Made by a program: the position numbers and the translations under genes. Under the pieces are notes generated by a model that saw only the letters and a list, made by a program, of their open reading frames with translations, did not search any database and had not been told where the DNA came from. Below are positions 23,819 to 34,113 of a DNA stretch of 64,000 nucleotides, in pieces. Source of the DNA: Paenibacillus sp. DMB20 (lineage in GTDB: Bacteria > Bacillota > Bacilli > Paenibacillales > Paenibacillaceae); contig NZ_LAZU01000025.1 in assembly GCF_000987955.1 (NCBI RefSeq), forward strand, positions 310,001 through 374,000, read 5' to 3'. Numbering within the stretch: the stretch's first letter is position 1; each line of letters starts with the position of its first letter.

Positions 23819-26800
23819 ATGAGCTCTTTCGTGCATTTGCATGTTCATAGCGAATACAGTCTTCTTGACGGAGCGGCACGTATCGAGGATCTTGTGCGGG
23901 AAGCGGCAGCGCTCGGAATGAAATCACTGGCGCTGACCGATCACGGGGTCATGTACGGGGCCGTTCCATTTTATAAAATGTGCCGCGAGCACGGCATCAA
24001 GCCGATCATCGGCTGCGAGGCTTATATGACTTCCGGCTCCCGCAAGGAACGGGGCAGCCGCAAGGACCAGCCGATCTACCATCTGATTTTGCTGGCGAAG
24101 AATGAAACGGGCTACCGCAACCTGATGAAGCTCTGCTCGATCGGCCATTTGGAAGGCTATCATTATAAACCGAGAATCGACATGGAGGCGCTGGCGGCGC
24201 TTCACGAGGGGATTGTATGCCTCAGCGCCTGCCTGGGCGGCGAAGTCCCCCAGCATCTGCTGCACGGAAGGCCTGCCGAGGCCAAAGCAGCCGCCCTCCG
24301 GTATAAAGAAATATTCGGCAGCGATTATTATCTGGAGCTCCAGGATCACGGCCTGCCGGAGCAGAAACGGGTGAATCCGCAGCTGATCGAGCTAAGCCGG
24401 GAAACCGGGATTCCGCTAGTCGTCACGAACGATGTCCACTACCTGACTCCCGCGGATGCGGAGGTTCAGGATGTGCTGATATGCATCGGCACCGGCAAGA
24501 CCGTTGACGACGAGGATCGGCTTAAAATCCCGACCAGCCAGCTGTATCTGAAAAGCGAAGAAGAGATGGGGCGGCTATTCCCCCATCTTCCCGAGGCGCT
24601 TCGAAATACGGCGGACATCGCGGAGAAGTGCAGCCTGGAGTTGGAATTCGGCCGTTCGATTCTGCCGGAATACCGGCCGCTGCCGGAAGGCATGGATGCG
24701 CCGTCCTATCTGCGCGATCTGTGTTTGGCCGGTCTGCGGGAGCGTTATGAGGAAAGCGAGCGCTGGACCGACCCCGACAAGCGCGGCGAGTTGGACCGCC
24801 GGCTGAATTACGAGCTGAAGGTCATCGAAAGCATGGGCTTCAGCGATTACTTCCTGATCGTATGGGACTTTATCGCCTACGCCCACCGTCAAGGCATTGC
24901 CGTCGGTCCGGGGCGGGGCTCTTCCGCCGGCAGTCTCGTGGCGTACACGCTGCGCATCACGAACGTCGACCCGATGAAATACAACCTGCTCTTTGAACGT
25001 TTCCTGAATCCGGAGCGCGTGACGATGCCGGATATCGATATCGATTTCAGCGACGAACGGCGCGATGAAGTCATCGATTATGTCGTGAATAAATACGGCC
25101 GCGAGCATGTGGCCCAAATCATCACGTTCGGAACGATGGCTGCAAGAGCGGCGGTGAGGGACGTGGGACGCGCGCTGAATGTACCGTTCGGCGAGGTCGA
25201 CCGGGCTGCGAAGCTGATCCCCAATCACCTGGGCATCAGCATAACGCGCGCCATGAAGGAGAGCCCCGGTCTCAAGGAGCAGTACGATACGAAGCCCAAG
25301 GTACGGGAGCTGCTGGACATGGCCATGAAGGTGGAGGGCATGCCCCGCCACGCTTCGACCCACGCCGCCGGGGTCGTCATTTCCCGCGATCCGCTGACGG
25401 ATGCCGTTCCCCTGCAGGAAGGAAGCGAGAAAACGGCCCTTACGCAGTACTCCATGGAGAACCTGGAGAGCATCGGCCTGCTCAAAATGGATTTTCTCGG
25501 CCTTCGGACCCTGTCCATCATTGAACGGACCATGCGCTGGATTGCCGAGAGCGAGGGAGAGGCGCCGGATTTCCTGAAGGTGCCGGACGACGACCCCGAG
25601 ACGTATTCGATGCTCGGCCGAGGCGAGACGACAGGCGTCTTTCAGCTGGAATCGGCGGGAATGCGCCGCGTGCTGAAAGACCTCAAGCCGTCCGGGTTCG
25701 AGGATATCGTATCGGTTAACGCGCTGTACCGGCCGGGACCGATGGAGTTCATCCCGAAATACATTCAGGCCAAACACGGGCTTATCCAGCCTGAATATCC
25801 GCATCCGGACCTGATTCCGATTCTCGGGGATACGTACGGCATCATCGTGTACCAGGAGCAGATCATGCAGATCGCCTCGCTTATGGCGGGCTTCTCGCTG
25901 GGGGAAGCGGACCTGCTCCGGCGGGCCGTTTCGAAGAAGAAGCGGGAGGTTCTGGACCGGGAGAGGGACCATTTCGTGACCGGCAGTCTGAAGCAGGGGT
26001 ATACCGAAGAGGAAGCCAACCGGGTGTACGACATGATCGTCCGCTTCGCCGATTACGGCTTCCCGAGGGCGCATGCCGCGGCTTACGGCGTTTTGGCTTT
26101 CCAGACCGCTTATTTGAAGGCGCATTATCCGGTCCAATTCATGGCTTCCATGCTCACGGCCGTGATGGGCAGCCACCGCAAGGTGGCGGAGTACGTGCTG
26201 GAGTCGCGGAGGATGAATATCGATGTGCTGCCGCCGGACGTCAATGAGAGCGGATCGTTGTTTACGCCCGTCACCGGAAGTCCGGCAAACGGGCAGGCCG
26301 GCGAAACCGGCGGCCCCGCTCCCCGGACCGGCAAAATCCGCTTCGGGCTCGCGGCGATTAAAAACGTCGGGACGCAGGCGGTGGAAAATATCGCCCAAAT
26401 CCGCAAGGACAAGCCGTTTGAGAGCCTGCTCGATTTTTGCCGCCGGGTAGACCTGCGCGTGTGCAACAAGCGGGTCATCGAATCGCTGATCCAGGCGGGA
26501 GCCTTCGATTCGCTTCCGGGGCACCGGTCACAGCTGGTCGCCATGCTGGATGAAACCGTCGAAGCGGCTCTGAAATGGAGGAAAGAGCGCGAGGATCTGC
26601 AGATTCAGCTGTTCGATTTTGTCGAAACGACAAATTGGGACATCGAGTATCCGGATATTCCCCCTTACTCCGGCAGCCAGCAGCTTGAACTGGAACGCGA
26701 ACTGCTCGGCATGTATTTGTCCGGCCATCCGTTGGACGACTACGACGAACTGCTGCAAAAAGCCGGAACGGACCGTCTCATGGATCTGAATGAGACCCCG

Positions 26801-27556
26801 GACGATACGGTCGTTACGGTTCCGGGCATGGTCGTGTCGATCAAGACGATCACGACCAAGCAGGGGAAAGCGATGGCGTTCATGGAATGGGAGGATCAGA
26901 TCGAGCGATGCGAAGTGGTCCTGTTTCCGGAGGTTTGGAAACGCAGCGCGCATCTTGTGGAGAAAGGCGCTTTGCTTGCGCTCCGGGCCAAGGTTCAGCA
27001 GCAGGATGAGGGATTCAAGCTGTTGGCCGAGGAGCTTGCGCCGCTGGAAGAAGAACGCCTGCTGCAGTTGGTCCGCCGGGGGAAAGCCCGCGGGGCAGCG
27101 CCGGGGCAGCGGGAGCCCTTCCGGCCGGACAAGGGGAAGAAGGCTGCGGCACCGGCACAGGCCAAGGCATCGGAGCACCAGGCTCCCCGAGTTTCCTCCG
27201 CGGCCGCCCGGGCGTCAGATGCCGTGACGCCATCCGCCGACAGTCCCCCTGCTCGGGAACGTTCCGGTAACGGGGGCCGCCGAACCGGCCTGAACCCGGT
27301 CCTTGATCCTGCCGGCACTTCCGAGCGTGAACAGCGGGTGTTCGTTAAAATTTCGGCCGAGTCCGAGGATCCGCAACTCTTGGCGCGGCTTCAGCAGCTT
27401 TTGCAGGAACATCCGGGTTCGGTGGCGACGGTGCTGTTCTATGAACGAAGCCAGAAAGTACTTGCATTGAGTGATGCTTACCGGATCAATCCGTCACCTG
27501 TATTGATTTCCACGATGGAGGATATGCTGGGTAAAGATACGGTTAAGCTGAGGTAA
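23819..27556 (+). CDS. dnaE: DNA polymerase III alpha subunit DnaE
   Basis: A replicative family C polymerase of 1245 residues. An N-terminal PHP domain (FVHLHVHSEYSLLDGA, ALTDHGVMYG) leads to the palm with GPGRGSSAGSLVAY and the catalytic acidic motif PDIDIDFSDERRDEVIDYV (around residue 403). Then come the fingers, a helix-hairpin-helix part, and an OB-fold (VTVPGMVVSIKTITTKQGKAMAF, about residue 1000). B. subtilis DnaE is about 1115 residues; the excess comes from a Gly/Pro-rich insert near residue 820 and an Ala/Pro/Arg/Ser-rich, GC-rich linker at about 1085-1165, followed by an extra C-terminal globular tail (REQRVFVKISAESEDPQLL). The start has AAAGGAAGG. In Gram-positive bacteria this enzyme extends primers before PolC takes over. 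Confidence 0.95.
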   Translation: MSSFVHLHVHSEYSLLDGAARIEDLVREAAALGMKSLALTDHGVMYGAVPFYKMCREHGIKPIIGCEAYMTSGSRKERGSRKDQPIYHLILLAKNETGYRNLMKLCSIGHLEGYHYKPRIDMEALAALHEGIVCLSACLGGEVPQHLLHGRPAEAKAAALRYKEIFGSDYYLELQDHGLPEQKRVNPQLIELSRETGIPLVVTNDVHYLTPADAEVQDVLICIGTGKTVDDEDRLKIPTSQLYLKSEEEMGRLFPHLPEALRNTADIAEKCSLELEFGRSILPEYRPLPEGMDAPSYLRDLCLAGLRERYEESERWTDPDKRGELDRRLNYELKVIESMGFSDYFLIVWDFIAYAHRQGIAVGPGRGSSAGSLVAYTLRITNVDPMKYNLLFERFLNPERVTMPDIDIDFSDERRDEVIDYVVNKYGREHVAQIITFGTMAARAAVRDVGRALNVPFGEVDRAAKLIPNHLGISITRAMKESPGLKEQYDTKPKVRELLDMAMKVEGMPRHASTHAAGVVISRDPLTDAVPLQEGSEKTALTQYSMENLESIGLLKMDFLGLRTLSIIERTMRWIAESEGEAPDFLKVPDDDPETYSMLGRGETTGVFQLESAGMRRVLKDLKPSGFEDIVSVNALYRPGPMEFIPKYIQAKHGLIQPEYPHPDLIPILGDTYGIIVYQEQIMQIASLMAGFSLGEADLLRRAVSKKKREVLDRERDHFVTGSLKQGYTEEEANRVYDMIVRFADYGFPRAHAAAYGVLAFQTAYLKAHYPVQFMASMLTAVMGSHRKVAEYVLESRRMNIDVLPPDVNESGSLFTPVTGSPANGQAGETGGPAPRTGKIRFGLAAIKNVGTQAVENIAQIRKDKPFESLLDFCRRVDLRVCNKRVIESLIQAGAFDSLPGHRSQLVAMLDETVEAALKWRKEREDLQIQLFDFVETTNWDIEYPDIPPYSGSQQLELERELLGMYLSGHPLDDYDELLQKAGTDRLMDLNETPDDTVVTVPGMVVSIKTITTKQGKAMAFMEWEDQIERCEVVLFPEVWKRSAHLVEKGALLALRAKVQQQDEGFKLLAEELAPLEEERLLQLVRRGKARGAAPGQREPFRPDKGKKAAAPAQAKASEHQAPRVSSAAARASDAVTPSADSPPARERSGNGGRRTGLNPVLDPAGTSEREQRVFVKISAESEDPQLLARLQQLLQEHPGSVATVLFYERSQKVLALSDAYRINPSPVLISTMEDMLGKDTVKLR

Positions 27557-27816
27557 CTGTGAGATCGTTCTGAAAACGCGTCATCATCCCGAAATCTTTT
27601 TAGGGATATTATCTTTTCCGGCGTTAGAAACCAGGCATGGAACCCGCGCATGACACTGCGGTTCATCGCCTTTAATAAATTTCATGAACGTTTCATATCC
27701 CTCCCGCATACACTTAGGACACCACGGGACAACAATGGTCCGAGATAAGCCGTAGCGCTTTGCCGTTAGGAAGGCGCTGGCGGCGGGTTTCGGCAATGGC
27801 GCGGGAGGGATTTGTC

Positions 27817-28311
27817 ATGTCTATTAAATTGGCTGAGGAGATGCTGGGTGCAAGGGGTGTCAGCGTATCCGCCATCGCGGATATCGTTTTCCAGCTTCAG
27901 CATAAATATCATCCGGCTTTAACGCAGCGGCAGTGCGAGGATAGCGTTCGTGCCGTCCTTGGAAAGCGGGAGGTGCAGTACACTCTTTTTACGGGGATCG
28001 CATTAGACGAGCTGGCCGAGCGCAAGCTGCTGCCGGAGCCGCTGCAATCCATTCTGGAAAACGATGAGCCGCTATACGGCGTGGACGAGACGATGGCTTT
28101 GGGCGTGACGAGCATTTACGGCATGATCGGGCTGACGAGCTTCGGATATTTGGATAAAGAGAAGATTGGCGTTATCGAAACCCTGAATGAGAAGAAGGAT
28201 GGCATTCACGTGTTCCTCGATGATCTGGTGGCTGGCATCGCCGCGGCCGCTTCCTCGCGAATCGCCCACAACAATCCGGAGGCGGCCCGCTACACCACCG
28301 GTACGGATTGA
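27817..28311 (+). CDS. pgpA: Phosphatidylglycerophosphatase A-like protein (PgpA/YutG)
   Basis: A 164-residue protein of the PgpA family, which removes phosphate from phosphatidylglycerol phosphate. It starts SIKLAEEMLGARGVSVSAIADI and contains the family pieces YHPALTQRQCEDSV, LDELAERKLLPEPL and the acidic LDDLVAGIAAA near the end. The start ATG 27817 has GGGAGGG; upstream in-frame codons have none. In B. subtilis the equivalent (YutG) is of low-GC type without extra membrane helices, as here. Whether it truly acts as a PGP phosphatase in this group is inferred from the family. Confidence 0.8.
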   Translation: MSIKLAEEMLGARGVSVSAIADIVFQLQHKYHPALTQRQCEDSVRAVLGKREVQYTLFTGIALDELAERKLLPEPLQSILENDEPLYGVDETMALGVTSIYGMIGLTSFGYLDKEKIGVIETLNEKKDGIHVFLDDLVAGIAAAASSRIAHNNPEAARYTTGTD

Positions 28312-28478
28312 CGGGATTCGGGGCGGGACAAGACCGCTTTTCATGCCGTGGCTAAAGGAATATGCGATTTCTCGTCCCCCTCCTCTTTTGTTGAGGTAAA
28401 AAGTGAAGTGTGTTATCATTATCCATTATATCGGCTCAGGATATGCCTATGGCACGAGATTAGGGGGATTTGAAAGGC

Positions 28479-28667
28479 ATGTGGACGGTAATCTATATCG
28501 CGCCTACCGCCAAGGTGGCGGAAATGATCAAAACCAGGCTTACGGAAGAGGGTTTTTTGGTTCAAAGCCGTCCTGTGAATCTTTCAAAACAACAATTTGA
28601 AATCCTGGTTCCCTCCGGAGAGCTTGAAGAAGTACAGGAAGTATTGAATTCTATTTTGCACCCCTAG
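28479..28667 (+). CDS. Small conserved protein, possible ligand-binding (DUF2007-like)
   Basis: A 62-residue protein, MWTVIYIAPTAKVAEMIKTR at the start, with a ferredoxin-like alternation of strands and helices (TEEGFLVQSRPVNL, FEILVPSGELEEVQEVLNSI). It resembles the small DUF2007/putative signal-transducing proteins. The start is ATG 28479 with GGGGG 11 bases upstream and AAAGG close by; the in-frame TTG at 28470 is too near the GGGGG. It lies 83 bases before accD and may share its promoter. Function unknown. Confidence 0.7.
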   Translation: MWTVIYIAPTAKVAEMIKTRLTEEGFLVQSRPVNLSKQQFEILVPSGELEEVQEVLNSILHP

Positions 28668-28750
28668 CTACAGGGATACATAGCAAAGCATAGGTTACGG
28701 GAATTGCTAAGTTTGCGGCCATTCAAATTTACGGCTGGAGAGGTGTAGTT

Positions 28751-29644
28751 GTGTTTAAAGATCTGTTTCAGAAAAAAAGAAAATATGCAACCATTCCTTC
28801 GGAACGATTGGAACGGGCGGGACAGCCTGAAGAAGGCGAACGTCCGAAACGCGAAATTCCGGAGGGGCTGATGAATAAGTGCAGCAAATGCGGAACCATT
28901 CAGTACAGCAAAGAGCTGGAGAAAAATCTGAAGGTTTGCCAGGAGTGCGGCCACCATATGCGTTTGAACGCATTGGAGCGCATCGGCATTACGCTGGATG
29001 AGACAGGCTTTGAGGAATTCGATGCCGACATGGTTTCGGTGGATCCGCTGCAGTTCCCGGGTTATGCCGTCAAGCTGGAGCAGCAGAAGATGAAGTCGGG
29101 GCTTCGCGATGCCGTCATTACGGGAAAGGGCTTTATTGACGGACAACCTGTCGTGGTGGCCGTAATGAGCTTTGATTTTTTTACAGGCAGCATGGGATCG
29201 GTCGTGGGTGAGAAAATCACGCGCGCTATTGAGCATGCAACGGAACATGGACTCCCCCTGATTATATTCTCGACCTCGGGCGGGGCACGGATGCAGGAAA
29301 GCATCCTCAGCCTGATGCAGATGGCCAAGACCAGCGCCGCGCTTGCCAGGTTCAACGAGAAGGGCGGACTTTACATTTCGGTCATTACGGATCCTACTAC
29401 GGGCGGCGTTTCCGCGAGTTTTGCCACGCTGGGAGACATTAATATTGCGGAACCCGGGGCGGTATTCGGGTTTGCGGGACGGATCGTGATCGAGCAGACC
29501 ATCCGGCAGAAGCTTCCGGACGATTTCCAGACCGCCGAATTCAATCTGGCGCACGGCCAGCTGGATCTGGTCGTTCACCGGAAGGATTTGCGGGAAATGC
29601 TCGGCAAGCTGATCGAAATGCACGCCGTGAGAGGGGGATTTTAA
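28751..29644 (+). CDS. accD: Acetyl-CoA carboxylase carboxyltransferase beta subunit
   Basis: A 297-residue subunit of the carboxyltransferase that makes malonyl-CoA for fatty acid synthesis. The N-terminal zinc ribbon is clear: CSKCGTIQY then CQECGHH (residues about 42-64). The crotonase-fold core follows, with [29 protein letters not shown] and TSGGARMQE. The GTG start is preceded by GGAGAGG. Its stop codon overlaps the start of accA (TAATG), so the two subunits are translationally coupled. Confidence 0.94.
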   Translation: MFKDLFQKKRKYATIPSERLERAGQPEEGERPKREIPEGLMNKCSKCGTIQYSKELEKNLKVCQECGHHMRLNALERIGITLDETGFEEFDADMVSVDPLQFPGYAVKLEQQKMKSGLRDAVITGKGFIDGQPVVVAVMSFDFFTGSMGSVVGEKITRAIEHATEHGLPLIIFSTSGGARMQESILSLMQMAKTSAALARFNEKGGLYISVITDPTTGGVSASFATLGDINIAEPGAVFGFAGRIVIEQTIRQKLPDDFQTAEFNLAHGQLDLVVHRKDLREMLGKLIEMHAVRGGF

Positions 29645-30627
29645 TGCCAGGCGAATTGCCATTTGAAATGCCTCTTGCCGAAATGCGCAAGAAAATCGAT
29701 GAACTGAAGCAATTCGGGCAGGAAAAAGGGATCGATTTCACGGATGAAATCGCCCGTTTGGAAGAACGCTATAGCCGATTGGAACAAGAAATCTATTCCT
29801 CGATTTCCCCGGCTCAGAAGATGCACCTTGCCCGCCACCAGCAGCGTCCCACCTCGCTCGATTTAATTCAGCTGGTGTTCACCGATTTTATCGAGCTCCA
29901 CGGCGACCGGCTCTATGGGGATGATCTCGCGGTCGTCGGCGGATTGGCGAAGCTGAACGGGGTACCGGTTACGGTAGTCGGCCAGCAGCGGGGCAAGGAT
30001 ACGAAGGATAATATTGCCCGCTTCTTTGGCAGCGCGCATCCCGAAGGCTTCCGCAAAGCTCTGCGGCTTATGCAGCAGGCAGAGAAATTCAAGCGCCCGA
30101 TCATTACGTTTGTTGATACAAAAGGCGCTTATCCGGGTAATACAGCTGAAGAGAGAGGCCAATCCGAGGCGATCGCCCGCAACCTGCGGGAGATGTCCGC
30201 GCTCGGCGTGCCCGTAGTTTGTGTGGTCATCGGCGAAGGAGGCAGCGGCGGTGCTCTTGCGATGGCCGTAGGGAACCGTGTGCTGATGCTGGAGCATGCG
30301 ATTTATTCCGTTATTTCACCGAACGGGGCGGCCTCCATCCTGTGGAAGGATGCGTCCAAGGCCGAACAGGCTGCGGAAGCGATGAAAATAACCGCTCAGG
30401 ATCTGCTGGAGATGGAAGTGATCGAGGAGATTATTCCGGAGCCGCAAGGCGGAGCCCACCGGGGGTACGAAGAGACCGCCGAAGCAATCAAGGAAGCCCT
30501 TGTTCGTCATCTGAAAGAACTTTCGGTCATGGATGCCTGTGAGCTGAAAGAGGACCGTTACCGGAAATTCCGCAAGATCGGCAGCTTTGATTTTGCGCCG
30601 GCGGAACAGGCCGAACCGCTCGCTTAA
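29644..30627 (+). CDS. accA: Acetyl-CoA carboxylase carboxyltransferase alpha subunit
   Basis: A 327-residue partner of AccD. A helical N-terminus ([20 protein letters not shown]) is followed by the core with [70 protein letters not shown] and [15 protein letters not shown]. Its start overlaps the accD stop. In B. subtilis pfkA follows directly; here pyk is next, 104 bases downstream, so pfkA must be elsewhere. Confidence 0.94.
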   Translation: MPGELPFEMPLAEMRKKIDELKQFGQEKGIDFTDEIARLEERYSRLEQEIYSSISPAQKMHLARHQQRPTSLDLIQLVFTDFIELHGDRLYGDDLAVVGGLAKLNGVPVTVVGQQRGKDTKDNIARFFGSAHPEGFRKALRLMQQAEKFKRPIITFVDTKGAYPGNTAEERGQSEAIARNLREMSALGVPVVCVVIGEGGSGGALAMAVGNRVLMLEHAIYSVISPNGAASILWKDASKAEQAAEAMKITAQDLLEMEVIEEIIPEPQGGAHRGYEETAEAIKEALVRHLKELSVMDACELKEDRYRKFRKIGSFDFAPAEQAEPLA

Positions 30628-30731
30628 ATGCTTTTATGTGACAAAGTTCCTATACAAATGAGAAGTTTTGTAGTAAATTTAGTTGTTGGAAAAACAGATA
30701 TAGAGACCCTTGAAAAACGGAGGAAACCCAA

Positions 30732-32159
30732 ATGCGTAAAACTAAAATTGTATGTACTATCGGTCCTTCCAGTGAATCGTTGGAAAACACCAAGAAGCTG
30801 ATTATGGCCGGCATGAACGTGGCCCGTCTGAACTTCTCCCACGGTGATTTCGAAGAGCACGGCAACCGGATCAAAGCGATTCGCCAGGCGTGCGAGGAAT
30901 TGAACAAAACCGTTGCGATCCTTTTGGATACGAAAGGACCGGAAATCCGTACCGGCAAATTGGAAGTGGAGCCGATCGAGCTTGTTCAGGATGAATTCGT
31001 CACGCTCACGACCGAGGAAATCCTTGGCGACAAGAACCGTATCTCCGTGACCTACAAAGAATTGCCGAGCGACGTTCAAGCGGGATCCACCATTTTGATC
31101 GATGACGGTTTGATCGGTCTGACGGTTGTGGAAGTTCAGGGCACCGAAATTAAATGCCGCGTCGTTAACGGCGGAACCATCAAGAGCAAGAAAGGCGTAA
31201 ACGTGCCGGGAGTAGCCATTTCCCTTCCGGGCATTACGGAAAAAGACGCCAACGATATCGTTTTCGGAATCGAGCAGGGCATCGATTTTATCGCAGCTTC
31301 CTTCGTTCGCAAAGCCAGCGACGTGCTGGAAATTCGTGAATTGCTGAAAAAACACAATGCTGAACATATTCAAATCATCTCGAAAATCGAGAACCAGCAA
31401 GGCGTGGACAACCTGGATGAAATCCTTGAGGTTTCCGACGGCCTGATGGTAGCCCGCGGCGACCTGGGGGTCGAAATTCCTGCCGAAGAAGTACCTCTCG
31501 TGCAAAAGCGCATGATTGAAAAATGCAACATCGCGGGCAAGCCGGTTATTACGGCTACTCAAATGCTGGATTCCATGCAGCGCAACCCGCGTCCAACCCG
31601 CGCCGAAGCAAGCGACGTGGCGAACGCGATTTTCGACGGCACCGACGCCATCATGCTGTCCGGCGAAACGGCAGCCGGCAAGTATCCGGTTGAATCCGTG
31701 CTGACGATGTCCCGGATTGCGGAAAAAGCGGAATCCGCCCTGAATTACCGCGATCTGTTCCTGAAGCAGCGCATTGCCCAGGAAACCAGCGTTACCGAAG
31801 CGATCAGCCAATCGGTTACGATCTCTGCGCTGGATCTGAACGCAAAAGCGATCATTTCCTCTACCGAGTCCGGCCATACGGCGCGCATGGTATCCAAATA
31901 CCGTCCGAAGGCGCCGATCATCGCCGTTACGACGCAGGACAGAACATTGAGACGTTTGGCTCTGACCTGGGGGGTAACTCCGGTTAAAGGAGAACAGGCT
32001 ACCTCCACGGACGAAATGTTCGAATACGCGCTGCAAGGCGGACAAAAGTCCGGCATCGTGAAGGAAGGCGACCTCGTCGTGATCACGGCCGGAGTGCCGC
32101 TCGGCAAATCCGGTTCCACCAACCTGGTGAAAGTCACTCAAATTCCGTCACAGAAATAA
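30732..32159 (+). CDS. pyk: Pyruvate kinase (short form)
   Basis: A 475-residue enzyme converting PEP and ADP to pyruvate and ATP. Landmarks: [12 protein letters not shown] at the start, [38 protein letters not shown] (catalytic Lys), [35 protein letters not shown] and a final [11 protein letters not shown]. The enzyme ends after the regular C domain; Bacillus and Geobacillus enzymes (about 585 residues) carry an additional C-terminal PEP-utiliser-like segment that is missing here. The start has GGAGGAA. It has its own terminator. Confidence 0.94.
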   Translation: MRKTKIVCTIGPSSESLENTKKLIMAGMNVARLNFSHGDFEEHGNRIKAIRQACEELNKTVAILLDTKGPEIRTGKLEVEPIELVQDEFVTLTTEEILGDKNRISVTYKELPSDVQAGSTILIDDGLIGLTVVEVQGTEIKCRVVNGGTIKSKKGVNVPGVAISLPGITEKDANDIVFGIEQGIDFIAASFVRKASDVLEIRELLKKHNAEHIQIISKIENQQGVDNLDEILEVSDGLMVARGDLGVEIPAEEVPLVQKRMIEKCNIAGKPVITATQMLDSMQRNPRPTRAEASDVANAIFDGTDAIMLSGETAAGKYPVESVLTMSRIAEKAESALNYRDLFLKQRIAQETSVTEAISQSVTISALDLNAKAIISSTESGHTARMVSKYRPKAPIIAVTTQDRTLRRLALTWGVTPVKGEQATSTDEMFEYALQGGQKSGIVKEGDLVVITAGVPLGKSGSTNLVKVTQIPSQK

Positions 32160-32190
32160 GAACCTTTTGTACAGGAAACCATAAATGAAT

Positions 32191-32228
32191 GAAAAAGCAA
32201 TGGACGAGCCATCGACCATTGCTTTTTC
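32191..32228 (+). terminator. Terminator of pyk
   Basis: GAAAAAGCAATGG pairs perfectly with CCATTGCTTTTTC (13 bp, 12-base loop), with T's within and after the descending arm. Confidence 0.85.
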
Positions 32229-32248
32229 TATAAATGTCGGGGGGAAGC

Positions 32249-32761
32249 ATGATGTCAAGAACATCCGTAAATCAGCCGAGCCGGTGGTTCACCACGTCCT
32301 TTCGGGTACGCTATCAGGAGAGCGACCAGATGGGCGTCGTCTATCACGCCAACTACTTGAACTGGTTCGAAATGGGCAGGACCGAAATGATCCGCGAGTT
32401 AGGATTTACCTACAGGGGAATGGAAGAGGAAGGCGTGCTTCTTCCCGTCGTCGATCTGGAGATGAAATACCTTAGCCCTGCGCATTACGACGACCTTGTC
32501 AACGTATTTACCCGAATGACCGTTTTTTCGGCTCTGCGCATTCATTATGAGTATGAGGTCCGCAGGCTATCCGAAGGAGAGCGGGACTCCCTGAACCTGT
32601 CCCTTTATGGCAGGGATCAGGAACTGCCGGGGGATTTGCTGGTAAGAGGGAAGACCAACCATGTATGGGTCAACCGGGAGTGGAAGCCCGCCCGACTGGA
32701 TAAATCCGTTCCAAAGCTGTATGATGCATTAAAGAGTTCCCTTTTGGGGGGAGAGGAGTAG
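32249..32761 (+). CDS. Acyl-CoA thioesterase of the YbgC/4HBT hotdog family
   Basis: A 170-residue hotdog-fold thioesterase. The family signature is at RYQESDQMGVVYHANYLNWFEMGRTEMI (split across residues about 22-50), with the catalytic Asp in SDQMGVVYHANY. The substrate is probably a short acyl-CoA. ATG 32249 is used because GGGGGGA lies 4 bases before it; a second ATG follows immediately. It ends 4 bases before fxsA and is transcribed with it. The C-terminal 30 residues (ARLDKSVPKLYDALK) are normal for the group. Confidence 0.88.
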   Translation: MMSRTSVNQPSRWFTTSFRVRYQESDQMGVVYHANYLNWFEMGRTEMIRELGFTYRGMEEEGVLLPVVDLEMKYLSPAHYDDLVNVFTRMTVFSALRIHYEYEVRRLSEGERDSLNLSLYGRDQELPGDLLVRGKTNHVWVNREWKPARLDKSVPKLYDALKSSLLGGEE

Positions 32762-32765
32762 ATTT

Positions 32766-33158
32766 ATGTGGAAGTGGTTGCTGGCGGCCGTCATTTTTTT
32801 GCCAGCCATTGAAATATTCGGATTTTCACTTGTAGCGGATCGGATCGGCGGCATGAACACGCTGCTTCTTACCCTGCTTACTTCGGCCATCGGCGTGGTG
32901 ATGATGAGGTTCGAAGGCCGCAAAGCGATGGAGGATGCCAAGCTTCGGACGAATTCGAACATGGTTCCCGGTACATCCATGGTCGACGGATTGTGCATTT
33001 TTGGCGGAGGGGTTCTTCTCATCGTTCCCGGCTTTCTTACCGACATCGTCGGGTTTACGATGCTGTTTCCCCTGACCCGTCCCATCTATCGCTTCCTGCT
33101 GCTGAAATGGATGAAGAAAAATATAAAAAACGGCAAAATCACGATCTTCAAGCGTTAA
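32766..33158 (+). CDS. fxsA: FxsA-family membrane protein
   Basis: A 130-residue membrane protein of the FxsA family: FLPAIEIFGFSLVADRIGG (helix 1 with the conserved Glu), LLLTLLTSAIGVVMMRFEG (helix 2), and the Gly/Pro-rich LCIFGGGVLLIVPGFLTDIVGF. In E. coli FxsA relieves exclusion of phage T7; the normal role is not known. The gene follows the thioesterase by 4 bases. Its last 11 bases overlap the end of the LysR gene on the other strand. Confidence 0.88.
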   Translation: MWKWLLAAVIFLPAIEIFGFSLVADRIGGMNTLLLTLLTSAIGVVMMRFEGRKAMEDAKLRTNSNMVPGTSMVDGLCIFGGGVLLIVPGFLTDIVGFTMLFPLTRPIYRFLLLKWMKKNIKNGKITIFKR

Positions 33159-34041
33159 AGCCGGAGTAAGCCGTGATATAATGCCAAAAATCTTGGCTGC
33201 CCTCAGAGCGGGGTCTCTCGGAATGGCATGCGGTCCGGATTGTACACGGGGATTGCTTCCAACCGGGAATCGGTGCCGTGAAAATACCTTGTTCATGTCG
33301 GATGACGCAGCTTTCCGGAAGAAAAGCGACGGCCTGTCCGGTCCGGACCGCGGTCATCACCGCTTCGAGAGAATTTAACCCGAGCGTGTTCGAAAGCGGC
33401 AAGTCATGCTGTTCAGACCACAACTTCATCTGCTCAAGCTGGAGCGGGCAGGTGCGGCTATATACGAATCGATGCTTGTTAAGCTCCTCCGGACTTGCCT
33501 CCTTGAGCTTATTCATGGGGTGGAAAGCTCCATGGGCAAGCAAAAACCGGTCCTTTAGGACCGTTTTTTTTATATAAGGCCCCTTCCACGGGTTCCCTTC
33601 CTGATAAACGGCCAGTTCAATATCTCCTTTGACGAGCAGTTCCTCAAGCATTTCCCCGGCATGAACCGACACTTCGAAGACCGCTTCCGGATTCAGGTTG
33701 GAATAAGATATAAGGATTTCAGGGAGGATATAGGCCTCCGAGTAATGATCCGCACCTACCCGGATTTTTTCATCATGTCTGGCTGCCCAATCGGCGGCAG
33801 TCTTACGAATTTCATCCTCCAATGCGACCATCTGCTGAGCATACGGCAGAATGGCCTTTCCGCCCTCGGTCAGTACCACCCTTCCTTTATGCGAGGCAAA
33901 AAGGGGCATATCCATTTCCTGCTCCAAGCTTCTCATGTGAAAAGTCACCGTCGGCTGCTTCATGCGTAAAACGGAGGACACTTCCGTCACCTTGTGCAGC
34001 TTGTCGATGAGCGTCAAAATCTTTAATTTGATGATGTTCAT
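33148..34041 (-). CDS. LysR-family transcriptional regulator
   Basis: A 297-residue LysR regulator. The winged HTH at residues 1-60 reads LHKVTEVSSVLRMKQPTVTFHMRSLEQEM with LTEGGKAILPYA after it. The effector domain follows, with IRVGADHYSEAYILPEIL and FVYSRTCPLQLEQM. The end (ERPRSEGSQDFWHYI) fits the usual LysR C-terminus, so the overlap with fxsA is genuine. It is divergent from pstS over 212 bases that also carry the Pho-box-like repeats, but a link to phosphate is not shown. It could also regulate something distant. CcpC, the LysR repressor of citZ in B. subtilis, is not obviously close in sequence. Confidence 0.87.
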   Translation of the reverse strand: MNIIKLKILTLIDKLHKVTEVSSVLRMKQPTVTFHMRSLEQEMDMPLFASHKGRVVLTEGGKAILPYAQQMVALEDEIRKTAADWAARHDEKIRVGADHYSEAYILPEILISYSNLNPEAVFEVSVHAGEMLEELLVKGDIELAVYQEGNPWKGPYIKKTVLKDRFLLAHGAFHPMNKLKEASPEELNKHRFVYSRTCPLQLEQMKLWSEQHDLPLSNTLGLNSLEAVMTAVRTGQAVAFLPESCVIRHEQGIFTAPIPGWKQSPCTIRTACHSERPRSEGSQDFWHYITAYSGFNA

Positions 34042-34113
34042 TGAACTCTTCCTCCCGGCTTTCGGACTTTCGTTTCTCTAAGTTAAACCTATTATAGAAT
34101 AAATCTTAAAAAT

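Noticed and set aside
24575..26524. Long minus-strand open frame (649 codons) opposite dnaE
   Set aside because: It is a shadow of the high-GC dnaE codon pattern; its protein is rich in Arg and His and has no family features.
27584..27796. Minus-strand 70-residue open frame with WCPKC and other Cys residues, between dnaE and pgpA
   Set aside because: It starts at a TTG with no ribosome site and overlaps nothing conserved; the Cys pattern (C-x-x-C then scattered) is suggestive but not enough to call a gene without comparison.
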